IMG/VR virus record: IMGVR_UViG_3300024520_000554
Location: 1 to 21,482 of that record
Length of the DNA stretch: 21,482 nucleotides
Direction: 5' to 3' (one strand)
Source: a virus
Positions 14,949-20,560 of this stretch are shown one piece after another (position 1 is the stretch's first letter; each line of letters begins with the position of its first letter). The translations under genes were made by a program, and so were the position numbers. The notes beneath the pieces are model-generated. The model ran no database searches, was not told where the DNA came from, and saw nothing but the letters and a program-made list of their open reading frames with translations.

Positions 14949-15093
14949 ACCCGACTGTTTTAGTCAGGGTCACGCGGTTCTTGAAAAACTAGCCACGTAC
15001 CACGGACCTGAGGAAAAAGGTAAAGATCAGGGATGGTATTTAAACGACAAGCCCATTCAAGTTGGGGGATGGTATTGTGAAAACAAACATTAA
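14884..15093 (+). CDS. small secreted two-Cys protein
   Basis: 69 aa. A short hydrophobic start (MKVIMILATGTLLTFPTI) is followed by PDCFSQGHAVLEKLA and a terminal GWYLNDKPIQVGGWYCENKH. The Cys pair, one near the start of a helix and one in a final aromatic strand, resembles the layout of the two paralogues at 13687-14317, though similarity is loose. I recall the DCFSQG...GWYLNDKP pattern in marine phages. It overlaps the oxygenase gene by 17 bp from the preferred start. Confidence 0.65.
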   Translation: MKVIMILATGTLLTFPTIENIKPDCFSQGHAVLEKLATYHGPEEKGKDQGWYLNDKPIQVGGWYCENKH

Positions 15094-15673
15094 AAATTAT
15101 ATTAAAATTTTTGATAATAAATTTTTCTCAAAACAACAATGCCAATTGATTATTAATTCTTTGGATGATTCTACAAGACACACACATGTATTTTATGAAG
15201 CCCAAACTAACAAGAGAAAAAAAACAGGTAGTGATCCTCAAGTTTCTTTATTAAAAAATGAAAAAAGAGGATCCATAGGAAATTTAATTCAAAGCCAATG
15301 GTATAAAGTTATATGCGCCTATGTTCTAGAGTGGATAAATAAAAAAGAAAAGATGAAATGGTTTGGAGGTTTTACCGGTTATGCTTTTCCCAAATTTCTA
15401 GAGTATAACAAGGGTACCTTAATGAAACAGCATTGTGACCATATATATGACTTATTTGAAAGCCCCGGAAAACCAAGAGGAATACCCATTTTATCCATTA
15501 TAACAGCATTAAATGAGGACTACGAGGGCGGAGAAATTATCCTGTGTGAAAAGTATAAGTATAAATTAAAAACTGGAGAAACATTGATCTTCCCTAGTAA
15601 TTTTTTATACCCCCATGAAATTAAAAAAATAACTAAAGGAACCAGACACTCCATGGTGTCCTGGGTATACTAA
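15077..15673 (+). CDS. 2-oxoglutarate/Fe(II)-dependent dioxygenase
   Basis: 198 aa from GTG 15077, which sits 7 bp behind GGGGGA; a TTG at 15062 would add five residues. It is a prolyl-4-hydroxylase/PKHD-type oxygenase. The iron triad is H119 and D121 in KQHCDH and H180 in YPHEI, with R190 in GTRHSMVSW as the 2-oxoglutarate ligand; LNEDYEGGEIIL (145-156) and GETLIFPSN are typical core strands. It should couple 2OG decarboxylation to hydroxylation of a protein or small molecule. Marine phages often encode such enzymes, with substrates generally unknown. It is last in the forward block before a long gap. Confidence 0.9.
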   Translation: MKTNIKNYIKIFDNKFFSKQQCQLIINSLDDSTRHTHVFYEAQTNKRKKTGSDPQVSLLKNEKRGSIGNLIQSQWYKVICAYVLEWINKKEKMKWFGGFTGYAFPKFLEYNKGTLMKQHCDHIYDLFESPGKPRGIPILSIITALNEDYEGGEIILCEKYKYKLKTGETLIFPSNFLYPHEIKKITKGTRHSMVSWVY

Positions 15674-15676
15674 TAA

Positions 15677-15704
15677 ACCTATCCTTAAGGGAGATAGGAT
15701 AGGT
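15677..15704 (+). terminator. 9-bp stem-loop after the oxygenase gene
   Basis: ACCTATCCT (15677-15685) and AGGATAGGT (15696-15704) are perfect inverted arms with a 10-nt loop, 4 bp after the oxygenase stop. There is no U tract afterwards (TATAAAGG), so it may be a factor-dependent terminator or mRNA end protector. The remainder of the 144-bp gap contains a palindrome ACAATTGT at 15741-15748 and the promoter listed separately. Confidence 0.45.
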
Positions 15705-15767
15705 ATAAAGGTGAGGGTGTAAAATTAACACATTTCTGCCACAATTGTCAATAAGTCCTTTTTCATC

Positions 15768-15796
15768 TTGACAGCAGCTTCGTAAAATCCTATATT
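15768..15796 (+). promoter_or_regulatory. strong sigma70-like promoter
   Basis: TTGACA (15768-15773) and TATATT (15791-15796) are separated by exactly 17 bp, giving a consensus -35 box and a one-mismatch -10 box. Transcription would begin near 15803 and yield a very short leader before AGGAAAG and the ATG at 15818. It is the best promoter in the window and drives the RHH gene and the genes behind it. ACAATTGT just upstream could be an operator. Confidence 0.8.
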
Positions 15797-15817
15797 CTAC
15801 TCTAAAAAGGAAAGAAT

Positions 15818-15988
15818 ATGACAGACATTAGTAAATATCGAAACGTATCTTTAACACATGATACCTATAACACATTAGTGAGGCTATCAAAGACTTTATT
15901 GCCGGATGCTAAATTATCCATCAGTAAAACCGTTGAAGCACTAGCAAATGAGAAAGATAAAAAGTTAAATGGGAAGAGCCGTAAATAG
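15818..15988 (+). CDS. ribbon-helix-helix DNA-binding protein
   Basis: 56 aa with AGGAAAG ahead of the ATG. The pattern fits an Arc/MetJ-type fold: a short strand (YRNVSLTHD, residues 7-15), a helix (TYNTLVRLSKTL), a turn with DAKLSISK and a second helix (TVEALANEK), then a Lys-rich tail. RHH proteins bind DNA as dimers, usually as repressors of their own promoter. Being the first gene behind a near-consensus promoter fits an autoregulated switch protein. It overlaps the next gene by 20 bp. Confidence 0.75.
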   Translation: MTDISKYRNVSLTHDTYNTLVRLSKTLLPDAKLSISKTVEALANEKDKKLNGKSRK

Positions 15989-16496
15989 TTTTAGCAGTTT
16001 AGTAGGACACGCAGAAGAAACACTTAGTGATCACAAAGTAACCATTCCGGAAAAAGATCTCTGGGTTGCTGTCTTATGCAGAGCCGTCTTAGACGCCTGT
16101 AAAGGTCCTCCTGATTTAGACATGACCAGGAAGGCTAACAAATCCCATAAAACTTTATATAACTTTAACCGTGAAGCAGCGCGTCATTTTTTTATGGAGG
16201 GGGGTTATCACTTCAATCTTATATGTGAAATGGCTGGACGCAATCCTGCTTACGTTCAAAACAAAGTTAGAAAAGTAATTTTAAAAAACAATGGATGGAA
16301 TGTAGATGTTCCAATTACTTCTCATTATAGACAAGGTTCTAAACGTGGGAAAAGAAGAGGACGTAGAAAAACGAAACACTTAACGGGGAATGCTTATTAT
16401 GCTGCAAAAGCAGGCAGAGAAATGAAAAAGAAGAACCTTTACTACCAAGGCATGGGCGCTAAGGGGGGTAGACCAAGGATTTATAATGGGATATAA
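15969..16496 (+). CDS. basic, possible HTH DNA-binding phage protein
   Basis: 175 aa. The N-terminal part is helical (DLWVAVLCRAVLDAC, EAARHFFMEGGYHFNLICEMAG) and the segment FNLICEMAGRNPAYVQNKVRKVI reads like a helix-turn-helix. The C-terminal 60 residues are strongly basic, with KRGKRRGRRKTKH and AYYAAKAGREMKKK, expected to contact nucleic acid. No catalytic motif is visible. The 20-bp overlap with the RHH gene suggests coupled translation of two DNA-binding proteins. I do not recognise a named family; regulator or late-transcription role is inference. Confidence 0.75.
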   Translation: MGRAVNSFSSLVGHAEETLSDHKVTIPEKDLWVAVLCRAVLDACKGPPDLDMTRKANKSHKTLYNFNREAARHFFMEGGYHFNLICEMAGRNPAYVQNKVRKVILKNNGWNVDVPITSHYRQGSKRGKRRGRRKTKHLTGNAYYAAKAGREMKKKNLYYQGMGAKGGRPRIYNGI

Positions 16497-16668
16497 AGCG
16501 ATCTGCGACAATTGTAAAGGAAACGGATATATTTATGTTACTGATACAAAGAAACAAACAGAAGTTAAACAGTGTTGGACATGTGAATCCCAGGGCGAGA
16601 TCAATTGGTCTCAAGCTCAGGTTGATGATCTTATTTACAACACTTATTTTCGTAAGCAGCTGCACTGA
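16486..16668 (+). CDS. DnaJ-type zinc-finger microprotein
   Basis: 60 aa with CDNCKGNGYIY (Cys 7 and 10) and CWTCESQG (Cys 30 and 33). The CxxCxGxG plus CxxCxxxG pattern is that of one zinc site of the DnaJ central domain, without J or C-terminal domains. AAGGA lies about 9 bp upstream, inside the previous gene, which it overlaps by 11 bp. It may bind proteins or nucleic acid; no further assignment. Confidence 0.75.
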   Translation: MGYKAICDNCKGNGYIYVTDTKKQTEVKQCWTCESQGEINWSQAQVDDLIYNTYFRKQLH

Positions 16669-16843
16669 ATTTGCACTCATTATGAGTGGATCAAGTATTG
16701 CCATAAGTCAGAATGCTTACGTGAAAGCCTATAATAGTGTGGACGTACTAACCATTATGCATTCAGACAAAAGTATAAAGAAACATATTTATGATAAAGG
16801 AAAAAAACATGTACAAACCCTTACCCGAATCACTAACCGTTAA
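16625..16843 (+). CDS. small lipoprotein, out of frame with zinc gene
   Basis: 72 aa from ATG 16625. Upstream in-frame ATG 16535 would put a charged stretch before the signal, so the shorter form is preferred. MILFTTLIFVSSCTEF is a lipoprotein signal with VSSC lipobox (Cys13). The mature part has a small-residue patch (MSGSSIAISQNAYVKAYNS) and a Lys/His tail. It overlaps the zinc gene by 44 bp and the SET gene by 35 bp. I recall similar short lipoproteins in marine phages. Function unknown. Confidence 0.65.
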   Translation: MILFTTLIFVSSCTEFALIMSGSSIAISQNAYVKAYNSVDVLTIMHSDKSIKKHIYDKGKKHVQTLTRITNR

Positions 16844-17102
16844 ACAAAGTGGTATTAATGGTTTAGGACTCTTTGCTGATCAGAAGGTCATGCAAGGAAC
16901 CAATTTCGGTGTGTCTCATTACAAATTCAACGGTGATATTATCCGCACTCCTCTTGGAGGATTCATCAATCATTCTAACACTCCGAACGTCGTTAAGGTC
17001 GAACTTAAAGATAATAAATATAAAAAATGGAACCTAGTTACTCTCAAAGACATTGAAAAAGGGGAAGAGGTAACCATACGTTATACGTTTTATAATATAT
17101 GA
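16809..17102 (+). CDS. minimal SET-domain protein (putative lysine methyltransferase)
   Basis: 97 aa from ATG 16809, chosen because AAAGGA lies about 8 bp upstream; ATG 16791 would add six residues. Recognisable SET elements are GINGLGLFAD (16-25), the key GFINHSNTPN (51-60, matching the NHSxxPN SAM/pseudoknot motif) and DIEKGEEVTIRYTF (81-94) with the C-terminal Tyr92. No pre-SET or post-SET Cys cluster exists and the insert between the halves is very short. SET enzymes transfer methyl from SAM to protein lysines; substrate here is unknown. It ends ATGA-coupled to a membrane peptide. Confidence 0.82.
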   Translation: MYKPLPESLTVKQSGINGLGLFADQKVMQGTNFGVSHYKFNGDIIRTPLGGFINHSNTPNVVKVELKDNKYKKWNLVTLKDIEKGEEVTIRYTFYNI

Positions 17103-17179
17103 ACAGTTTTTTTATTATTATATTTGCGTCACTGGGGGCGATGGTACTTTTATCCCTCTTTATGCTTTATACTATATGA
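17099..17179 (+). CDS. 26-aa single-span membrane peptide
   Basis: ATGA-coupled to the SET gene. The product is hydrophobic nearly throughout (FFIIIFASLGAMVLLSLFML), long enough for one transmembrane helix. No separate Shine-Dalgarno except GGGGAAGAGG inside the SET gene at 17061-17070, somewhat distant. Another ATGA links it to the next small frame. Confidence 0.5.
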   Translation: MNSFFIIIFASLGAMVLLSLFMLYTI

Positions 17180-17256
17180 ACGAAGTTAATTATAATTTTT
17201 ATCATTGGGGTCGATCAAGACTCACGTGTCGATTACTTTTCAGGAAAGAAGCATAA
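17176..17256 (+). CDS. possible 26-aa microprotein
   Basis: ATGA-coupled to the membrane peptide and ending 3 bp before the next gene. Aromatic and Arg-rich (MNEVNYNFYHWGRSRLTCRL). Its exact fit between two genes is the only support; it could be just a spacer. Confidence 0.3.
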   Translation: MNEVNYNFYHWGRSRLTCRLLFRKEA

Positions 17257-17259
17257 CCC

Positions 17260-17451
17260 ATGAGATATGAATACACCATCACCAAAGAGGGTGGCGAAGC
17301 CGAGATCATAAAAGAAATGAGCTGGAAAAAATTATTTAAAAAATTACTAATGAAGTATCCCAAGTTTAGTGGTTGGTGTACCTATATTAATAAGAAAGGA
17401 CACATCCAAGTACGAAATTTTAATGATGGGAAAGAAACGAAAAAATTATGA
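17260..17451 (+). CDS. 63-aa conserved small protein
   Basis: Begins MRYEYTITKEGGEAEIIKE, then a helix with KKLFKKLLMKYPKF and a strand GHIQVRNF. Alternating strand-helix-strand pattern suggests a compact alpha/beta fold. AGGAAAG is 12-18 bp before the start, slightly far. The 3' end overlaps the next gene by 4 bp (ATGA). I do not recognise a family. Confidence 0.6.
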   Translation: MRYEYTITKEGGEAEIIKEMSWKKLFKKLLMKYPKFSGWCTYINKKGHIQVRNFNDGKETKKL

Positions 17452-17675
17452 AAAATAAAGAAGAAGATGAGTACAAGGTCTATGACGAACTGTTCCAGAA
17501 AGCGATCGCTCTGATTCAGGATCATCCTCCCGAGTTGGTGGCAGGAACCCTGATGGCCATTGCTCAACGACTCTATAAAACTCATCTCAGTGAAAGTGAA
17601 TATCATCAGATCATGACTCTAGCGACCACAACCGAGGTTGAGCCCTACGAGGTTAGCAAGGAAAGGCTCCATTGA
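17448..17675 (+). CDS. 75-aa helical conserved phage protein
   Basis: All-helical looking: DELFQKAIALIQDHPPELVAG and TLMAIAQRLYKTHLSESEYHQIM. The pattern of a long helix, HPPELVAGTLMA turn and second helix is one I recall from small marine phage proteins of unknown function. It is coupled by 4-bp overlaps to both neighbours, the second through a TTG start. Confidence 0.7.
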   Translation: MKNKEEDEYKVYDELFQKAIALIQDHPPELVAGTLMAIAQRLYKTHLSESEYHQIMTLATTTEVEPYEVSKERLH

Positions 17676-17833
17676 AAGACCGGATCTTATATTTTATTGA
17701 AGAATGGGCCGAGAAGCTTCATGCATGGGCTTTTAATAAACGCTATAAACGACTAAAGAAACGTGCAAAGGATCCGAATGAATGGATCAAGGGTTATAAA
17801 GAGTGGAAGACGCGCTATGAAAAAAAATACTAA
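17672..17833 (+). CDS. 53-aa basic Trp-rich protein with TTG start
   Basis: Starts at TTG 17672 overlapping the previous TGA, with a convincing AAGGAAAGG at 17659-17667; no ATG is available in frame before residue 54. The product (first residues MKDRILYFIEEWAEKLHAWA) is amphipathic, ending in a Trp/Lys-rich KDPNEWIKGYKEWKTRYEKK. I recall homologous-looking short proteins before the same exonuclease in marine phages. It overlaps that exonuclease by 17 bp. Confidence 0.65.
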   Translation: MKDRILYFIEEWAEKLHAWAFNKRYKRLKKRAKDPNEWIKGYKEWKTRYEKKY

Positions 17834-18551
17834 ATACAATTATGTCCGTGGTTCACGGTCCACGGATCACGGCACACGGACCTATCAGGTCAGTGGATTT
17901 AACTTGCCTTCTGTTACAACCATCCTTAATAAGACCAAGGATCAAAGTTTTTTAACCAAATGGAAAGACCGAATCGGTCATGACGAAGCGCAAAGAATAT
18001 TCAACCTATCTAGTAAGCGGGGCACTGCCATGCATAAGTTCTTGGAGAAACATATCGAAGGGTATGGGTACCAGGACCTTACGGACATTGGTCGTCAAGC
18101 AGCTCCGATGGCTAAGAAAATTATTGACGTAGGACTCGCACCGGTATCTGAATACTATGGGAGTGAAGTGACTCTATACTATCCGGGTCTTTATGCGGGG
18201 ACCACGGATCTTGTGTGTAGGCACAACGGCATGGACACCATTGCAGATTTTAAACAGTCAAATCGCCCAAAAGAAGAAGAATGGATTGAGGATTACTATC
18301 TGCAGATTGCAGCATATGCCATGGCTCATGACTATATTCATGGCTCTAACATTGAACAAGGCATCATAATGGTATGTACTCCTGACCTATATTACCAAGA
18401 ATTCAAGTTTTCCGGGCTTATTTTAAGGGACTGGAAACATAAATTTTTAAAAAGATTAAATGAGTATTATGAAATTATAAAAGAACCCCCTGTAGATCAA
18501 AAAGAATTATTAGCAGAATTTGAAGAAAACAAAATTAAGGAGGACAAATGA
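17817..18551 (+). CDS. PD-(D/E)XK exonuclease, RecB/MGME1-like
   Basis: 244 aa from ATG 17817; an earlier in-frame ATG at 17763 would add 18 basic residues lying in the preceding gene. Motifs are LPSVTTILNKT (30-40), RGTAMHKFLEKH (68-79, with H73), E117, GTTD (128-131), DFKQS (144-148) and YYLQIAAYA (160-168), the standard order of a RecB-type nuclease with Asp131, Asp144 and Lys146 as metal-site residues. It resembles the mitochondrial MGME1 single-strand exonuclease. Likely acts in recombination or flap removal alongside PolA. A heptanucleotide repeat encodes residues 11-22, just ahead of the conserved part. Confidence 0.9.
   Translation: MKKNTKYNYVRGSRSTDHGTRTYQVSGFNLPSVTTILNKTKDQSFLTKWKDRIGHDEAQRIFNLSSKRGTAMHKFLEKHIEGYGYQDLTDIGRQAAPMAKKIIDVGLAPVSEYYGSEVTLYYPGLYAGTTDLVCRHNGMDTIADFKQSNRPKEEEWIEDYYLQIAAYAMAHDYIHGSNIEQGIIMVCTPDLYYQEFKFSGLILRDWKHKFLKRLNEYYEIIKEPPVDQKELLAEFEENKIKEDK
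17847..17881 (+). repeat. heptanucleotide tandem repeat YRYGGNN
   Basis: Five 7-bp units: CGTGGTT, CACGGTC, CACGGAT, CACGGCA, CACGGAC. The first five bases are nearly fixed and the last two vary. TCCGTGG (17845-17851) and CCACGGA (17860-17866) also form an inverted repeat across it. It lies in frame within the variable N-terminus of the exonuclease gene and is GC-rich compared with its surroundings. Confidence 0.75.
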
Positions 18552-18769
18552 GAGAAGCAGGCACAATGAGGGAAAGAATTTATAAAGCCCTAGTTGCACA
18601 CTATACAGCTGAACAAGAAACTGCGTTGGTTAAGATCGATGCACTCTTAAAAGGAGATGTTATACCAGGACACACGGCTTTGACGGAAGATATTGATAAG
18701 CTCCTAGGTAAAGTAGCTGATGCAGCTGAAAAGATGGCAACATTAAAACGTTATTACGGAATGAATTAG
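18548..18769 (+). CDS. 73-aa helical conserved phage protein
   Basis: AAGGAGGACAA precedes the ATG, and the start overlaps the exonuclease stop by 4 bp. Two helices, RERIYKALVAHYTAEQETALV and ALTEDIDKLLGKVADAAEKM, suggest a coiled-coil hairpin. Likely a small phage accessory factor acting with the exonuclease, based only on coupling. It is the last gene before the large repeat cluster. Confidence 0.72.
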   Translation: MREAGTMRERIYKALVAHYTAEQETALVKIDALLKGDVIPGHTALTEDIDKLLGKVADAAEKMATLKRYYGMN

Positions 18770-18802
18770 GTCAATTGTGTCCGAAATATGGCAAAGATAG
18801 AG

Positions 18803-19072
18803 GTGTCGAATTGGTGTCGGCGAGGTGTCGGCGAGGTGTCGGCGCCGACACCTAAAGTGTCGGCAAATGCCTTTTTGGGTCAAAGTTACCCCGAATTGCC
18901 GACACTGCCGACACTTTGCCGACACCCTGCCGACACCAATTCGACACTTACTAATTTCGACTATTCGTCTACTCTAACAACGATAATAGGAGATTATTTT
19001 TAAAAGCCGACACTTTGACTGGATTTTTTAGCGCAAATGAAATAAAAATATTTTCTGTATATAGGTGTCGGC
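18803..19072 (+). repeat. GTGTCGG/CCGACAC repeat cluster with nested inverted repeats
   Basis: Eleven copies of a 7-mer occur within 270 bp: GTGTCGG at 18814, 18825, 18836, 18857 and 19065, and CCGACAC at 18845, 18899, 18908, 18919, 18930 and 19007. The first three are exactly 11 bp apart, as are the last three of the inner right block. GTGTCGAATTGGTGTCGGC (18803-18821) is matched by its perfect reverse complement at 18929-18947. AGGTGTCGGCGCCGACACCT (18834-18853) is a perfect 20-bp palindrome. GCCGACAC/GTGTCGGC (18844-18864) is a third stem with TTTTT at 18872-18876. No convincing gene lies in the 323-bp gap 18770-19092. Confidence 0.9.
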
Positions 19073-19092
19073 AATTGAATTGAGGCAAAATT

Positions 19093-19383
19093 ATGGCAAA
19101 GAAACGTAAAAAAACTAAATACCGTCACGTGGTGATCAATAAGAAAAAATATTATTTTTATAAGATCTCCTGGGTGGATATTACAGCGGATGGGGGACAC
19201 GCTACCGCTGAGGAGTTTGATAAGTTTGAGTGCTCAAAGCTTATTTCGTTTGCGTACATCTATAAACGTACTAAGAAATTCATTTGGACTTTTGCGAGTT
19301 ATGATTCGAAGGACGAAGCTTATTCAGATAGGAATATCTTTCCTATAGGTGTTATAACTGCTATAGAGAAGAGAAATGTTTAG
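19093..19383 (+). CDS. 96-aa conserved small phage protein
   Basis: After a basic start (MAKKRKKTKYRHV) comes a beta-rich body: KKYYFYKISWVDITADGGHA, FAYIYKRTKKFIWTFASYD and NIFPIGVITAIEK. The YKISWVDI...FAYIYKR...TFASYD pattern is familiar from uncultured marine phage genomes but unnamed. GAGGCAAAATT lies upstream of the ATG (19080-19092). It is the first gene after the repeat cluster. Function unknown. Confidence 0.75.
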   Translation: MAKKRKKTKYRHVVINKKKYYFYKISWVDITADGGHATAEEFDKFECSKLISFAYIYKRTKKFIWTFASYDSKDEAYSDRNIFPIGVITAIEKRNV

Positions 19384-19519
19384 TGAAGATATGAGTGAAG
19401 AAGATCTAAGCGAAGACATGTATAATATATGGAAGGAGGATTTAATGGCTAAAAAGAAAAAAGTTAAAGCTAAGAAGAAAAAGAAAAAAGCTAAAGCTAA
19501 GAAGAAAAAGAAAAGATAG
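19376..19519 (+). CDS. poly-lysine/alanine peptide with two possible starts
   Basis: One frame has two plausible starts. ATG 19376 gives 47 aa with an acidic first half (MFSEDMSEEDLSEDMYNIW) and a Lys/Ala second half. ATG 19445, preceded by a far better AAGGAGGA at 19433-19440, gives 24 aa that is almost only Lys and Ala (MAKKKKVKAKKKKKKAKAKK). The short form is the more certain product. It resembles H1-like basic tails and probably binds DNA or RNA non-specifically. The longer start overlaps the previous gene by 8 bp. Confidence 0.6.
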   Translation: MFSEDMSEEDLSEDMYNIWKEDLMAKKKKVKAKKKKKKAKAKKKKKR

Positions 19520-19543
19520 TGTTTAATCCGGATAAGGTAATAA

Positions 19544-20128
19544 TTATATCTTTACTACTACTGACTGTGGTATTGACTTATTGCCTTGTCTTGAACCTTT
19601 ACTAGATGGTAGCTTTTTGGTTTTGCTTTGTTTTATTTTTAATTTTTGTTTGGGTAGTTTTTCATTGGGAGGAGTAACATTTAAAATCGGTGCGTAATCG
19701 TCTAAAATTTGTTTCATTTTCGCTTCTAGTTCTTGCTCTGACATATCTTCTAATTTCCCATGTTTTATTATTTTTCGTTCTATGTATAATCCTGCTGCCT
19801 TGCCTCGATTTGTTTCTGCGTTTACTGCAGAGGAGAAGCTCCCTTTCTTTAAAGCGAGTTCTTTTATCCGAGCAAGTTCAGCCACATGTTCATCATAACT
19901 CACAGCGAACTTCTTAAGTCTTTCTTCTTTGAGTTTACCTACATACTGTACTACTAAAGGACTGAGTCTAGGATTCAGGAGTTCTGATCCTTCTGATCTT
20001 GCCCTCTTAGAACTATAGCCAGCCGCTATGGCTGCTTCACCTTGAGTCATAGGTCCATCTACTCCTCCGAATACTACGAACTCGGCGAATCTCATTTGCA
20101 TTTCAGTTAATCTCTTAGGAACACCCAT
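19544..20128 (-). CDS. terS: terminase small subunit
   Basis: 194 aa on the minus strand. The N-terminal 60 residues match the Terminase_2-type DNA-binding domain: LTEMQMRFAEFVVFGGVDGP, TQGEAAIAAGYSSKRARSEGSELLNPRL with the QGEAAIxAGYS helix-turn-helix core. A central helical oligomerisation region (KLKEERLKKFAVSYDEHVAELARI) and a Lys/Ser-rich tail follow. TerS recognises the pac/cos site and recruits the large terminase, which is not in this window. It is one of only two minus-strand genes, with its own divergent promoter region. The overlap with no other real gene and the clear domain make the call firm. Confidence 0.85.
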   Translation of the reverse strand: MGVPKRLTEMQMRFAEFVVFGGVDGPMTQGEAAIAAGYSSKRARSEGSELLNPRLSPLVVQYVGKLKEERLKKFAVSYDEHVAELARIKELALKKGSFSSAVNAETNRGKAAGLYIERKIIKHGKLEDMSEQELEAKMKQILDDYAPILNVTPPNEKLPKQKLKIKQSKTKKLPSSKGSRQGNKSIPQSVVVKI

Positions 20129-20129
20129 A

Positions 20130-20158
20130 TTGACAATTTAAGGTAACATTGATAAAAA
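20130..20158 (+). promoter_or_regulatory. possible forward promoter, overlapping the terS promoter
   Basis: TTGACA (20130-20135) has a 17-bp spacer to TAAAAA (20153-20158), a poor -10. It would drive the coiled-coil, His-rich and VRR-NUC genes. The whole element overlaps the terS promoter on the other strand and is bounded by ATTGAC/GTCAAT inverted arms. Confidence 0.4.
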
Positions 20159-20163
20159 GTCAA
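20135..20163 (-). promoter_or_regulatory. sigma70-like promoter of terS
   Basis: Read on the minus strand, TTGACT (20163-20158) and TAAATT (20140-20135) are 17 bp apart, with the ATG only 7 bp beyond the -10 box. The transcript would therefore be leaderless or nearly so, which agrees with the lack of a Shine-Dalgarno before terS. Confidence 0.5.
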
Positions 20164-20185
20164 TGTGAAAGAAGGGAAATGTATT

Positions 20186-20560
20186 ATGGGAGAAATGAGA
20201 AAAGATAGAGAAAAAATTACAGATACAAGTGTTTTGATTGATACTTATGAGAAGGAGATATGGAAGTTGAAAGAATTATTGTCTCGAGCTTTGCAAGATA
20301 CTAGTACGCTGGAAGGAACGAAGAGAATTGTAATAGATCTATCCAAAGAGAAGATTGAATTAAGAAAAGAGATTGATCGAGTTAAGAAAGAAAATAATGA
20401 TTTATATAATAGGATTGCTGATGCTCTTGAAGTCAACGAGTCCCATCAAAAACTTAACGGAAAATTACAAGAAAGATTGACAGAGTTAGAGGAAGAGCAT
20501 AAGAAGATGCACGATCATTTAGACAGACAAGTTGAGAATGCTCGAAAGTCAGGAATGTAA
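20186..20560 (+). CDS. coiled-coil protein of unknown function
   Basis: 124 aa from ATG 20186, behind GAAGGGAA; GTG 20165 would add seven residues. The protein is helical almost throughout, with regular heptads: LIDTYEKEIWKLKELLSRA, LRKEIDRVKKENNDLYNRI and LQERLTELEEEHKKMHDHL. No membrane segment or signal is present, so it is a cytoplasmic rod, maybe a dimer. It shares a divergent promoter region with terS. A role in packaging or DNA handling is conceivable but rests on location alone. Confidence 0.72.
   Translation: MGEMRKDREKITDTSVLIDTYEKEIWKLKELLSRALQDTSTLEGTKRIVIDLSKEKIELRKEIDRVKKENNDLYNRIADALEVNESHQKLNGKLQERLTELEEEHKKMHDHLDRQVENARKSGM

Noticed and set aside
16535-16624. N-terminal extension of the 72-aa lipoprotein
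   Set aside because: Would place 30 mostly basic residues ahead of a clear lipoprotein signal and overlaps the zinc gene out of frame.
18803-18947. CRISPR array
   Set aside because: Units are 7-11 bp, in both orientations and without spacer-sized unique sequence or cas genes.
18788-19003. 71-aa open frame across the GTGTCGG cluster
   Set aside because: It is created by the repeats themselves, has no Shine-Dalgarno, and encodes low-information PTLPT/SAPTP peptide; minus-strand frame 18743-18925 is likewise repeat-made.
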